DNA of 26,318 nt from JAKFWF01 sp041745515 (GCA_041745515.1 JBGTIU010000057.1:1-26318); one strand, 5' to 3'; counted from the first letter of the stretch, positions 16,612-25,114 are shown. Numbers and translations are program-made. The notes: generated by a model from the sequence alone, not told the origin.

Positions 16612-17127
16612 TCAGTGCCGCTTAGCCGCTGATCCGATCGCCGGGCCAGGCTCGCCCGCGTGCTCACCATCGGCCGTGTCTCGCGCAATTTCTCCAAGCA
16701 CGGTCTGAAAATCGGCGGCATCGCGAAAGTCGCGATAGACCGACGCGAACCGCACGTAGGCAACGGGATCGAGGCCCTTTAGTCCCTCTATCACCATCTC
16801 GCCGATGGCCGATGACGGTACTTCGGCTTCACCCGTACTTTCCAGGCGGCGCACAATGCCGGACACCATGCGCTCGATCCGCTCCGGCTCGACCGGTCGC
16901 TTGCGCAATGCCACTTCAACGGAGCGCAGCAGCTTGTCGCGAACGAACGGTACCTTGCGGCCAGCGCGCTTGACGACGGTCAGTTCCCGCAATTGCACGC
17001 GCTCGAAGGTCGTGAACCGGCCGCCGCAGTCCGGGCAAACCCGGCGGCGGCGAATGGCTGCACTCTCTTCTGCCGGGCGGCTATCCTTGACTTGACTGTC
17101 CGGTGACGCGCAGTAAGGGCAGCGCAA
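16612..17127 (-). CDS. nrdR: transcriptional repressor NrdR
   Basis: A 171-residue repressor of ribonucleotide reductase genes that senses ATP/dATP. The N-terminal zinc ribbon has C3, C6, C31 and C34 (MRCPYC and RVCPDCGGRFTTFERV). The ATP-cone domain follows (VVKRAGRKVPFVRDKLLRSV, then EVALRKRPVEPERIERMV, EVPSSAIGEMVIEGLKGLD and AYVRFASVYRDF). The C-terminal tail is about 20 residues longer than in E. coli NrdR. It lies 12 bases after glyA and one base before ribD, the usual proteobacterial position. Conserved NrdR boxes were not sought outside the window. Confidence 0.97.
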   Translation of the reverse strand: MRCPYCASPDSQVKDSRPAEESAAIRRRRVCPDCGGRFTTFERVQLRELTVVKRAGRKVPFVRDKLLRSVEVALRKRPVEPERIERMVSGIVRRLESTGEAEVPSSAIGEMVIEGLKGLDPVAYVRFASVYRDFRDAADFQTVLGEIARDTADGEHAGEPGPAIGSAAKRH

Positions 17128-17139
17128 GAGGCCATTCCT

Positions 17140-18438
17140 TCAATTGTAGATCGGGAAACGGCGACACAGTGCCATCGCTTCTTCCGCGATGCGGGACTCG
17201 ACCAGTGGCGCAACACCGTCCGGTGTCTGTGCGGCGGCCGCAAGCAACTGCGAGATCATACGGCCTATGTCGCGGAACTCGGCCACACCGAAGCCGCGGG
17301 TGGTGCCCGCCGGTGTACCGAGGCGGATGCCCGAGGTCACCCACGGCTTTTCCGGGTCAAACGGCACGCCGTTCTTGTTGCAGGTCAGATGGGCGCGGCC
17401 CAGCGCCCGCTCCGACTTCGCACCGGTGAGTTTTTTCGGCCGCAGATCGACCAGCATCAGGTGGTTGTCGGTGCCCCCCGACACGAGCTCGAATCCGGCG
17501 GCTTTGAGGGTCTCGGCCAAGGCCCTGGCATTATCGACAACGTTACGGGCGTAAACCTTGAAATCGGGCCGCAGTGCCTCGCCGAAAGCAACGGCTTTGG
17601 CCGCAATAATATGCATCAGCGGCCCCCCCTGGATGCCGGGGAATACCGCGGAATTGATGTTCTTCGCCATCTCCTCGCCGTCGGTCAGGATCAAGCCGCC
17701 GCGCGGCCCACGCAGCGTCTTATGCGTTGTAGAGGTCACAACGTGCGCATGCGGAAATGGCGACGGATGCGCGCCACCTGCAACCAGACCGGCAAAGTGG
17801 GCCATGTCGACCATGAACACCGCATTGACCTCATCGGCGATCTCGCGGAAACGCTTGAAGTCCCAAAGCCGCGCGTAGGCTGATCCGCCGGCGATGATCA
17901 GCTTCGGTTTCGACGCACGCGCAATCTTTCCCACTTCATCCATGTCGACAAGGTGATCGTCCGTGCGCACAGTGTAGGGCACGACGTTGAACCACTTGCC
18001 CGACTGATTGACCGGCGAGCCATGGGTCAGGTGACCGCCAGCCGCGAGGTCCAGGCCCATGTAGGTGTCACCGGGCTTCAGACAGGCGAAGAATACCGCC
18101 TGATTGGCCTGCGCGCCGGTCGGGGGCTGCACATTGGCGAAGCCGCAGCCGAACAGCCGCTTCGCGCGTTCGATCGCCAGCTCCTCGGCGATATCCACAT
18201 GCTGACAGCCGCCGTAGTAGCGTTTGCCGGGATAGCCTTCCGCGTACTTGTTGGTCAGCACTGTGCCGGCGGCTTCGAGCACCGCCCTGCTGACGATATT
18301 CTCCGAGGCGATCAGCTCGATTTCGTTCTGCTGCCGCGCAAGCTCTTTAGCTACGATGCTGGCAATGGCCGGATCGCGTTCGGCCAGACTTTCGCTGAAG
18401 AATGGATCGTAAGTCGCTGCGCTGGCGAGCTTGGACAT
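17140..18438 (-). CDS. glyA: serine hydroxymethyltransferase
   Basis: A 432-residue PLP enzyme that interconverts serine and glycine with tetrahydrofolate, supplying one-carbon units. Typical segments are ELIASENIVSRAVLEAAGTV, NKYAEGYPGKRYYGGCQHVD, NVQPPTGAQANQAVFFA, VDMAHFAGLVAGG and the PLP-lysine motif STTHKTLRGPRGG near residue 236. It ends SGIRLGTPAGTTRGFG plus a helical tail. ATG 18438 (MSKLASAAT) gives the family length; the frame is open to 18501. Only a weak AAGG lies upstream. It is the first gene of the minus-strand operon leading to nrdR and the rib genes. Confidence 0.97.
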   Translation of the reverse strand: MSKLASAATYDPFFSESLAERDPAIASIVAKELARQQNEIELIASENIVSRAVLEAAGTVLTNKYAEGYPGKRYYGGCQHVDIAEELAIERAKRLFGCGFANVQPPTGAQANQAVFFACLKPGDTYMGLDLAAGGHLTHGSPVNQSGKWFNVVPYTVRTDDHLVDMDEVGKIARASKPKLIIAGGSAYARLWDFKRFREIADEVNAVFMVDMAHFAGLVAGGAHPSPFPHAHVVTSTTHKTLRGPRGGLILTDGEEMAKNINSAVFPGIQGGPLMHIIAAKAVAFGEALRPDFKVYARNVVDNARALAETLKAAGFELVSGGTDNHLMLVDLRPKKLTGAKSERALGRAHLTCNKNGVPFDPEKPWVTSGIRLGTPAGTTRGFGVAEFRDIGRMISQLLAAAAQTPDGVAPLVESRIAEEAMALCRRFPIYN

Positions 18439-18819
18439 GAGCTGAGCCTTGTCTTGAAACCATGGCGTGAAATGAGGGCCAAGCATCGTCGCGGGCCTCA
18501 CGACAAGCCACTCGGCAGCGACCTACCATGTTGCGCGCCCTCGCGCCAAGGGACGGTATCGCTGGACCCGGTAATTGCAGTTGATTGTTGTCCGTCGGCC
18601 CCACGAATACAACTTTCCCGACCGCAAGGCATGGTACCGTCGACACATGCACTCACAGCGAGCAAACCCATGTCCTGCGATGTGGCTAATCATTGACGGC
18701 GGTCGGCGCAGCCTGTGGATCAGCCGAAGCCTTCGGGGAAGGCCGTCAATACTGGGCAGCAAAACAGGGCGATGAATGCACGGGTCATGCAGTCGCGCGC
18801 TACCTCCTAAGAGGCGTGA
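18439..18819. other. intergenic region upstream of glyA
   Basis: 381 bases between the end of the MarR gene and the glyA start, both on the minus strand. No coding frame is convincing. It contains the structured inverted repeat at 18692-18750 and should contain the operon promoter. I looked for glycine- and FMN-riboswitch signatures and did not recognise either. Confidence 0.5.
18692..18750. repeat. 9-base inverted repeat enclosing two smaller hairpins
   Basis: ATTGACGGC at 18692-18700 pairs perfectly with GCCGTCAAT at 18742-18750. Between them TCGGC (18703-18707) can pair with GCCGA (18723-18727), and CTTC (18731-18734) with GAAG (18738-18741). This gives a three-way-junction shape. No T tract follows on either strand, so it is not a simple terminator. 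Confidence 0.45.
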
Positions 18820-19326
18820 TCAGCCGCGCTTTCTCGAGTCGGACGAACGTGAAGCGACCTTCGGAGTAACGCGCGCACTGCTGATCGGCCCCATGGTCTC
18901 GACGATTTTCTGCAGCGCCGCAACAAATTGCGCCCGCTGCGAAGATGGCAGTGTCGCGAGCAGCGCTTCGTTCGTCGCGACCGCGCCGGGAGCAGCGGAG
19001 TCGAGCGCATTGCGCCCAGCAGCCGACAGTCGAACCGCGTACATTCGCGCATCTTCCTTGGTGCGGCGACGCTGCAACATGCCGCGTTCGACAAGGCGGC
19101 GAACAATGTCGGCCAGGGTCGACCGATCGATGCCCGTTGCGTCCACAAGGCCGGTTTGACTGACATCCTCGGATTTGGCCACCGTCTGCAACACGGCATA
19201 CTGCCGGGGAGTCAAATCGCTCTTACCTATTTTGTTGGCGAACAACTCGTCGGCACACTGACCGGCGCGGTGCAGCAGATGCAGCGCCGATACGGCATGC
19301 CCGGCACCATTCGAAACTCTAAGCAT
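18820..19326 (-). CDS. MarR family transcriptional regulator
   Basis: A 168-residue winged-helix regulator, expected to act as a dimer on an inverted-repeat operator. An N-terminal dimerisation helix is followed by DLTPRQYAVLQTVA, the recognition region SQTGLVDATGIDRSTLADIV and the wing VERGMLQRRRTKEDARMYAVRL, then long C-terminal helices and a basic Ser/Arg-rich tail. ATG 19326 is preceded by AGGA seven bases upstream; a TTG directly before it is less likely. It is divergent from the AraC-type gene across a 344-base region. No adjacent gene identifies its ligand. Confidence 0.92.
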   Translation of the reverse strand: MLRVSNGAGHAVSALHLLHRAGQCADELFANKIGKSDLTPRQYAVLQTVAKSEDVSQTGLVDATGIDRSTLADIVRRLVERGMLQRRRTKEDARMYAVRLSAAGRNALDSAAPGAVATNEALLATLPSSQRAQFVAALQKIVETMGPISSARVTPKVASRSSDSRKRG

Positions 19327-19670
19327 CAAGCGTTCCTGTGAACAAGGGTTGAAAGCTGCTGTGACGTGTCAACGCGTTCTTGCATTGCGAGACACAGTTC
19401 AAGCGCTCTGGATACAGAACGAGTTCGCCACTGTCTTGACCTTGCGCCCGCGGTTATTGACGCGGAAAGCACGTGTTGAAAACTCCTCAGCTGGCACTGC
19501 ACCCGCTGCGATGCACGACCGGTAACCGCCCTGGAATAGTGCCTCGCGGGAACAATTAAGGTTATCCGGATATTGTGATACACTACCATACCAGCGTCTT
19601 TTAGCGTTCACAAGTTTTCGAGAATTCACAAGCTTGAGTGATCTGGCCGCGCCAGCCTTAGAGAGGCTTC
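19327..19670. other. divergent regulatory region between marR-like and araC-like genes
   Basis: 344 bases with no convincing gene. It holds the divergent promoters. On the plus strand a weak candidate is TTAAGG and TACACT with 17 bases between them (about 19557-19585). Direct repeats lie at 19607-19632, close to the AraC gene start. Confidence 0.45.
19607..19632 (+). promoter_or_regulatory. direct repeat TTCACAAG, possible AraC-type operator
   Basis: TTCACAAG occurs at 19607-19614 and 19625-19632, 18 bases apart start to start. It lies about 40 bases upstream of the AraC-family start codon. Tandem direct repeats are the usual operator form for AraC proteins, so self-regulation is plausible but not shown. 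Confidence 0.4.
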
Positions 19671-20702
19671 GTGCGAATTGCCGAACCGACAGTGCGAGCC
19701 AGCGTGCTCGCATTCATGTCCGACTATCTAGACCGGCGCGGCATGGCGATTGGCCCGCTGCTGGACGAGGCGCGGATCGATCGTGCTGACATCGAAGACC
19801 CTCGGCGCCAGATCTCGCTCAATGCCGTGGCAACGCTGTTCGATAGCGCGGCACGCGGCCTAAACGATCCCGCGTTTGGGCTGAACTATGCACGCCACTT
19901 TCCTATTGGCGGATCCGGGTTGATCGGCCACATGCTGATGTCGGCGCCGACGGTCCAGCAAGCGCTCTGCGTCGTCGCGCATTACGCAACCATACACACA
20001 ACGGGAATGCAGGTGTCCTTCGATGTTCGCGAAGGGGCTGGTTGGTTCTCGTTGCGCTGGCCGCCATCGTTCACCGCCCGGCCGGCGCAATACACGGCTT
20101 TCTCACTTGGCGCCCTGGTACTCCGAATACGGCTGGCTGCCGGTTCCGACTGGCGTCCGGCATCGGCTGCTTTTCAACATCGCGCCCCTGCAGCGATTGC
20201 TATCTATCGGCAGTTTTTCGGGACCAGGCTCGAGTTTGATCAGCCGCAATTTGCCATCGAGGTGGACGCAGCGGCGCTCGCCAAGTCGATGCCGCCCGTC
20301 ATGCAAGGACTGTTCGACACCATGCTCGACCTCGGCGACCGGACGCTGCGCGAACAGAGCACACCGTCCGATATCGGCTCACTCGTCCAGACCGAGCTTG
20401 CGCGCCGACTTGCCCTGGAAGAACTGTTCGATCTCGAAACAGTCGCTGCTGCCCTTGGATTTACCTCCCGATCGATGCAATGGCAACTGGCTCTTGAGGC
20501 GACAACTTATGAACAGATCCTACTGCTGACGCGTATCGTGCAGGCCGAGCAATACCTGCGAGAAACCAGTCACCCGATGACGGCGATTGCAGCCATGCTT
20601 GGCTTTTCCGAGCTGTCAGCGTTCACGCGATGGGCCAACCGCCAGTTCGGCGATACGCCGACCGCAGTGCGCCAGAAGCTGCGTGGATCATTGAAGCCGT
20701 AG
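19671..20702 (+). CDS. AraC family transcriptional regulator (OruR/ArgR-like N-terminal domain)
   Basis: A 343-residue regulator. Residues about 20-205 look like the arabinose-binding-like domain of the OruR group (DPRRQISLNAVATLF, FGLNYARHFPIGGSGLIGHM and the hydrophobic LCVVAHYATIHTTGM segment). The C-terminal AraC DNA-binding domain spans about 245-340 with two helix-turn-helix units (LETVAAALGFTSRSMQWQLA and MTAIAAMLGFSELSAFTRWA). The first recognition helix reads SRSMQWQL, where relatives usually have basic residues (such as LQRRL), which is unusual. The GTG start at 19671 has AGAGAGG four bases upstream. Divergent from the MarR gene. Confidence 0.9.
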   Translation: MRIAEPTVRASVLAFMSDYLDRRGMAIGPLLDEARIDRADIEDPRRQISLNAVATLFDSAARGLNDPAFGLNYARHFPIGGSGLIGHMLMSAPTVQQALCVVAHYATIHTTGMQVSFDVREGAGWFSLRWPPSFTARPAQYTAFSLGALVLRIRLAAGSDWRPASAAFQHRAPAAIAIYRQFFGTRLEFDQPQFAIEVDAAALAKSMPPVMQGLFDTMLDLGDRTLREQSTPSDIGSLVQTELARRLALEELFDLETVAAALGFTSRSMQWQLALEATTYEQILLLTRIVQAEQYLRETSHPMTAIAAMLGFSELSAFTRWANRQFGDTPTAVRQKLRGSLKP

Positions 20703-20847
20703 ATGCCGATCGATCATGCGCTGCACGAGCCTGCCAGTGCAGGTTTACCACACACCAGACACCGGCCGACTACCGATAGCTTGCACTTGCGCCCATATGC
20801 CCGCAAGACTCGGCTTTATGGTGGGAACTTGCTTCGCAAGAAATTCA

Positions 20848-21282
20848 ATGTCGATCAGCTGGTCGGCGGCGCTATCTGTGGCAATCATTGCTGGGAGCCA
20901 ATCCGCGATCGCATGCGCCCGATCCGATTTCGAAGGCGTAGTCGGCCAGGCCGCAGCCGCGTTGGGCGAAATGAACACCCATAACACTCCAGTCTTTCAG
21001 GAGAGACTTAGATTGCTGAAGGACAAGCGACAGTGGACGTACGATGAATTTGTCCGGCAAGCGGCGCCGCTCGTCGCCGATGAACGCATCACTGAATTCG
21101 ACCAGAAATCAGCCGATCACCTCCTCCGCATCAACACCATGGGTGATGCAGGGGCGAGTGCCGCAAGCCTCGATTGCAAACTGCTGGAGACATTGCGTTC
21201 GAACATGGCGGCATTGGTCGAAACGCAGACGCAGAAATGGGCTTATATGTTCGGCAAGATCGATGCTGAGATCGCCAAATAG
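20848..21282 (+). CDS. small secreted helical protein of unknown function
   Basis: About 144 residues. The ATG at 20848 gives a clean signal peptide (SWSAALSVAIIAGSQSAIA then C). ATG 20818 and GTG 20821 are alternatives that lengthen the n-region. The mature part is a compact alpha-helical domain with FEGVVGQAAAALGEMNTHN, PVFQERLRLLKDKRQWTYDE and a C-terminal NMAALVETQTQKWAYMFGKI. Two cysteines remain, one at the probable cleavage point and one in LDCKLLE. Similar small hypothetical proteins are, I believe, present in Bradyrhizobium-like genomes, but I cannot name the family. It follows the AraC gene by 145 bases. Confidence 0.65.
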   Translation: MSISWSAALSVAIIAGSQSAIACARSDFEGVVGQAAAALGEMNTHNTPVFQERLRLLKDKRQWTYDEFVRQAAPLVADERITEFDQKSADHLLRINTMGDAGASAASLDCKLLETLRSNMAALVETQTQKWAYMFGKIDAEIAK

Positions 21283-21345
21283 TCGGTTACGCCACGGTTT
21301 GCTGGCCGCGATTAGAAACGTCGTACGTCTTATCCCAGAGTCGCT

Positions 21346-22110
21346 TCAAACTGTTCCGGAATTGCTCTGGGTCCGAGCCCAGCCGTTCGGCCCAAGCCGC
21401 TCCTGCGGCTGGAAGCGAGTCTTGTAATCCATCTTGTGCGAGCCGCCGATCCAATAGCCAAGGTAGAGGTAGGGCAAACCCAAAGCGCGTGCATGTGCGA
21501 CGTGATCTAGGATCATGTAAGTACCGAGCGATCGCGCTGCCTCGGTACAATCGTAAAAACTGTAAACGAGCGACAAGCCGTCGGACAAACGGTCGCAAAG
21601 TGTAACGCCAACGAGCCGTCCGGGGCCGACTGCCTCAACAAGTGCATCCTCCGGCCGGACGCGGTACTCGCTCACGAATGTATCGACGACCGAGTCCTCG
21701 ACCATCATCGCAAAGTCGAGCACGCTCATATCCGACATGCCGCCATCGTTATGACGGGCATCAATATAGTCGCGAAACAATGCGTACTGCTCGGCCGTCG
21801 GTCGCGAGGCAGCGCGACGCACCCCAAGGTCGCGATTGTTATGTCGAACGCGCCGGAACGAGCGCGTATCGACGAACTGGTCGACCGGCACGCGCACCGA
21901 TACACAAGCCTGACAGCCCTCGCAGTACGGCATATAGGCAATGTTCTGGCTGCGTCGAAAGCCGCCCTTCAACAGGTTGTCGACGAGCGCTGCGGGCTTG
22001 TCATGCGTCAGGTGGGTGAACAACTTCCGCTCGAGCCGACCCGGCAGATATGGGCAGCGCTGCGGTGTCGTCACGTAGAATTCGGGGAAATGCTTTTGGT
22101 GTTCGCTCAT
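21346..22110 (-). CDS. bpt: aspartate/glutamate leucyltransferase (N-degron tagging)
   Basis: A 254-residue enzyme that transfers leucine from Leu-tRNA to proteins starting with Asp or Glu, marking them for ClpS/ClpAP. Diagnostic segments are PQRCPYLPGRLERKLFTHL, GFRRSQNIAYMPYCEGCQAC, SVRVPV, a GNAT-like core around LVGVTLCDRLSDGLSLVYSF, and SLGTYMILDHVAHARALGLP with LYLGYWIGGSHKMDYKTRF. ATG 22110 gives the normal family start (MSEHQKHFPEFYVT). The eukaryote-type arginyltransferase (ATE1) belongs to the same superfamily, but this length fits Bpt. Confidence 0.94.
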   Translation of the reverse strand: MSEHQKHFPEFYVTTPQRCPYLPGRLERKLFTHLTHDKPAALVDNLLKGGFRRSQNIAYMPYCEGCQACVSVRVPVDQFVDTRSFRRVRHNNRDLGVRRAASRPTAEQYALFRDYIDARHNDGGMSDMSVLDFAMMVEDSVVDTFVSEYRVRPEDALVEAVGPGRLVGVTLCDRLSDGLSLVYSFYDCTEAARSLGTYMILDHVAHARALGLPYLYLGYWIGGSHKMDYKTRFQPQERLGPNGWARTQSNSGTV

Positions 22111-22167
22111 GCCGCCCGCCGGCTCACCGGTCGTTACCCTGCAAAGAGTGTATGTGACCCGGTGCCC

Positions 22168-22290
22168 ATGCCGCAAGCGCATCCCAAGTGTGGCGCACAA
22201 TGCCGCTGTTGCCGCCGTCTAGAATGCGGCGATCAGCCGAGCGACCAGCGCTATTGTCCGGGATGCGCGTTGGTTTATGTTCGTACCTGA
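22168..22290 (+). CDS. possible 40-residue cysteine-rich zinc-ribbon-like protein
   Basis: A short frame in the 204-base gap between the divergent bpt and ggt genes encodes 40 residues with seven cysteines (positions 8, 12, 14, 15, 20, 30, 33). It ends with a CPGC knuckle followed by hydrophobic residues (ALVYVRT). The start and stop lie wholly in the gap. The ribosome binding site is weak (GGTG). The cysteine density is much higher than chance would give in this GC-rich DNA, but a random frame cannot be excluded. Confidence 0.35.
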   Translation: MPQAHPKCGAQCRCCRRLECGDQPSDQRYCPGCALVYVRT

Positions 22291-22314
22291 CAACGCTCGG
22301 GGGAGGAACACTCG

Positions 22315-23913
22315 ATGCACGGACGCCGACCGACGATCACATCGCTGCATGGCATGGTCGCCGCGGCGCACCCGCTTGCGGCGGCAGCGGGCGCCCGTCT
22401 CCTGGCTTCTGGCGGCAACGCCTTCGATGCCGCGGCAGCAACTGCGGCGGCACTGAACGTTGTCGAGCCTTTCATGTCGAGCCTTGCCGGTATGGGCCTC
22501 GCTACCTGTTATGTCGCGGCGGAAAAGCGCGTGCGCACGCTCGACTTCGTCACGCGCATCCCAAGCCGTTTTCCGATCGCTCGCTTAAAGCAGCGCGAAG
22601 ATCTTGCGCGGGGGCCGTTATCGGTCGGTGCGCCGGGCAATCTCGCCGGCTGGAGCGAACTGGTTGGAAGCTACGGCCGTAAACTGTTGAAGGATACCCT
22701 GGCGCCGGCAATAGCTCTCGCTCGCGATGGGTTTCCGTTGATCGAATTCAATGTCGAGCAAATCAATGAGACGGCGCCGGTCCTCAAAGCCTGTCCGGAA
22801 CTCTACCCGGAGTTTGCCCGCACCTATCTGGGTGGTCCAGAAGCTGTCCGTATGGGGCAGATCCTTAAGCAACCCGACCTTGCGCGAACGTTGGAGGCCA
22901 TCGCGGAGGACGGCGCGCGCCTGCTCTATGGTGGCGCGCTCGGCGACCGGGTTATCGCGCATCTGGCGGCGCTCGGCGGCACCCTGACGATGGCTGATCT
23001 CGAAGCCGTCCGCCCACAGTGGCGCGATCCGCTCTCGATCTCCTATCGCGGCCGGCGCGTACATACATTGACGCCGCCTTGCGAAGGCTTTCAGTTTCTG
23101 CTGGCGCTGCGCATCCTCGAAGGTTTCGACCTCTCCCGGCTCGAGCGCAATGGAGTCGAGCATCTCGATACCGTTTATCGCGCCATCCGCGTGGCGGCGG
23201 GCGTGCGCATCCAAAACAATAACCCGACAGCGGAGAAACTTGACGCACTTCTGTCGAACGAAGCAATTGAAACCTTGCGGCGCCGAGTGCGCGACGGCCG
23301 TCCGGTTAGCGGGCCAACGGAGCAGTGGATGCAGCCCGGCCCGGGTGAGGATCCAGGGCACACAACGTCATTCTCGATCGCGGATCGGGACGGCAACTTG
23401 ATCTGCCTGACGCAAAGCATCGGCAGTCCGTTCGGCAGTGGCGTCGTCGTGCCTGGCACCGGTCTGTGCCTCAACAATTTCCTCTACTGGGCGGACGTGG
23501 TTCCGAACAGTCCTAACCGCGCCAAGCCAGGCGACGCACTTGCGATGTGCATGTCGCCGACCATCACGCTCCAGGACGGGCGTCCCGTGCTCGCGTTGGG
23601 AACTCCCGGCAGTTACGGCATCATGCAGACCCAGGTGCAAGCCCTTGTGCAGTACGTTGACTTCGGGCTGCCGTTGCAGGAAGCAATCGAAGCGCCGCGT
23701 GCCCGCCTTTGGGACGGCCGTCGCATCCAAGTCGAAGGGCGCATCCGTGCAGAAGTTATCGAGGCGCTGGCTGCCCGCGGTCACGAGATCGAGGCGTTCG
23801 ATGCCTGGACCATGAAAGTCGGCGGCATGCACGGCGTCGCCATCGATGCCACCACCGGGGCGTTTACCGGCGCCTGCGATCCCCGCCGTGACGGCTATGT
23901 CGCCACGCCGTGA
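22315..23913 (+). CDS. ggt: gamma-glutamyltransferase family protein without signal peptide
   Basis: A 532-residue Ntn-hydrolase of the GGT family, normally cleaving itself into large and small subunits. The N-terminus shows AAAHPLAAAAGARLLASGGN and FDAAAATAAALNVVEPFMSS. The autocleavage site is GHTTSFSIADRDGN, with the predicted nucleophile at Thr350 and subunits of about 349 and 183 residues. SIGSPFGSGVVVPGTGLCLNN and TPGSYGIMQTQVQALVQY follow. No signal peptide precedes the domain, so a cytoplasmic location is predicted. Members of this branch often act on substrates other than glutathione, so the symbol is a family label. The start ATG 22315 has a strong GGGGAGGAA upstream. Confidence 0.9.
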   Translation: MHGRRPTITSLHGMVAAAHPLAAAAGARLLASGGNAFDAAAATAAALNVVEPFMSSLAGMGLATCYVAAEKRVRTLDFVTRIPSRFPIARLKQREDLARGPLSVGAPGNLAGWSELVGSYGRKLLKDTLAPAIALARDGFPLIEFNVEQINETAPVLKACPELYPEFARTYLGGPEAVRMGQILKQPDLARTLEAIAEDGARLLYGGALGDRVIAHLAALGGTLTMADLEAVRPQWRDPLSISYRGRRVHTLTPPCEGFQFLLALRILEGFDLSRLERNGVEHLDTVYRAIRVAAGVRIQNNNPTAEKLDALLSNEAIETLRRRVRDGRPVSGPTEQWMQPGPGEDPGHTTSFSIADRDGNLICLTQSIGSPFGSGVVVPGTGLCLNNFLYWADVVPNSPNRAKPGDALAMCMSPTITLQDGRPVLALGTPGSYGIMQTQVQALVQYVDFGLPLQEAIEAPRARLWDGRRIQVEGRIRAEVIEALAARGHEIEAFDAWTMKVGGMHGVAIDATTGAFTGACDPRRDGYVATP

Positions 23914-24058
23914 AGTGAAACGGTTGTGGTTACCCGTCATCAGCTCGGTTGGGGTGCCTGCGGGGCGGCTAATAATGGATGGGGCACCCTGGGACACCGG
24001 CACCGCACAAGAGGTTTAAAGGTGCTGGAAAAACTTCTGTTGCTGCGCAGGGCAGGCG

Positions 24059-25114
24059 TTATGTACCTGCCCTCAAGAGGGCCGCGGCTCTTGGCGCGAA
24101 ATAGCTCAGCACGCCCGATGCGCCGGCACGCTTGAAAGCCATCAGGCTTTCCAAAATCACCTTGTCGCCATCGAGCCAACCGTTTTGCGCGGCCGCCATC
24201 AGCATCGCGTATTCGCCGGAGACCTGGTAGGCGAATGTCGGAACCTGGAAGGTTTCCGAAACACGCCGCACGATATCAAGATAGGGCATGCCGGGTTTGA
24301 CCATTACCATGTCCGCACCCTCGGCGAGATCGAGTGCCACCTCGCGGATGGCTTCGTCAGAGTTCGCCGGGTCCATCTGGTAGGTTCGCTTGTTGCCCTT
24401 GAGCGTGCCGGACGAGCCGAGCGCATCGCGAAACGGGCCGTAGAATGCCGACGCATATTTTGCGGCGTAAGCCATGATCAGCGTATTGGTGTGCCCCTTG
24501 GCTTCGAGCGCGCAGCGAATCGCGCCGATACGCCCGTCCATCATATCGGACGGCGCGATGATGTCGCAGCCGGCGTCGGCCTGCACCAGCGACTGAGCCA
24601 CCAGCACTTCGAGCGTTTCGTCGTTGAGGATGACACCATCGCGCAGCAGGCCGTCGTGGCCGTGGGTCGTGTAAGGGTCGAGCGCAACATCGAGCAGAAT
24701 GCCGATGTCGAGGCCTGCCTTGCGAATGGCGCGCGTCGCCCGGCACACGAGATTATCGGGGTTGAAAGCTTCCCGGCCATCCTCGGTCCGCAGGCTCGAA
24801 TCCGTGTGGGGGAACAGCGCCACGACGGGAATGCCAAGTGCCAGCGCCTGTTCGGCGGCGGCCACGATGAGATCGACCGACAGCCGTTCGATGCCGGGCA
24901 TGGATGCGATCGGCGAGCGCTGACTATTGCCGTCGGTTACAAACAGCGGCCAAATCAGATCGGCCGATGACAGCGCGTGCTCGGCAACGAGCCGCCGCGA
25001 CCATTCCGATTGGCGGGTGCGCCGCATACGCGTCGCCGGATAGCTCACAGTGGCGGCGCCGCCAGATTGAAGCTTTTTGGTTGGGCGTGCGATCAGATCA
25101 GGGCGTGGTTTCAT
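24059..25114 (-). CDS. hemB: delta-aminolevulinic acid dehydratase (porphobilinogen synthase)
   Basis: A 351-residue enzyme that joins two aminolevulinate molecules into porphobilinogen for haem. The two active-site lysines are in MAYAAKYASAFYGPFRDAL (near residue 218) and MVKPGMPYLD (near 271). The metal site reads DVALDPYTTHGHDG without the three cysteines of zinc-type enzymes, so it is the magnesium-type form usual in alphaproteobacteria. The start is ATG 25114 with only a weak AGCGG before it. A hairpin (GGGCAGG 24050-24056, CCTGCCC 24066-24072) overlaps the gene end but lacks a T run. Confidence 0.97.
   Translation of the reverse strand: MKPRPDLIARPTKKLQSGGAATVSYPATRMRRTRQSEWSRRLVAEHALSSADLIWPLFVTDGNSQRSPIASMPGIERLSVDLIVAAAEQALALGIPVVALFPHTDSSLRTEDGREAFNPDNLVCRATRAIRKAGLDIGILLDVALDPYTTHGHDGLLRDGVILNDETLEVLVAQSLVQADAGCDIIAPSDMMDGRIGAIRCALEAKGHTNTLIMAYAAKYASAFYGPFRDALGSSGTLKGNKRTYQMDPANSDEAIREVALDLAEGADMVMVKPGMPYLDIVRRVSETFQVPTFAYQVSGEYAMLMAAAQNGWLDGDKVILESLMAFKRAGASGVLSYFAPRAAALLRAGT

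Noticed and set aside
16612..17140. FMN riboswitch ahead of the riboflavin genes
   Set aside because: Only 12 bases separate glyA from nrdR and one base separates nrdR from ribD, leaving no room for an aptamer.
18523..18762. 79-residue minus-strand frame upstream of glyA
   Set aside because: Arg-rich with no recognisable domain or ribosome binding site; the inverted repeat structure in the same region explains the sequence better.
20721..20746. Terminator after the AraC gene (CTGCAC/GTGCAG stem)
   Set aside because: The stem is only six bases with a ten-base loop and is followed by just three T, so it is too weak to call.
23952..23989. Terminator after ggt (GGGTGCC/GGCACCC)
   Set aside because: The 24-base loop and absence of a T tract make it unlikely to be an intrinsic terminator.
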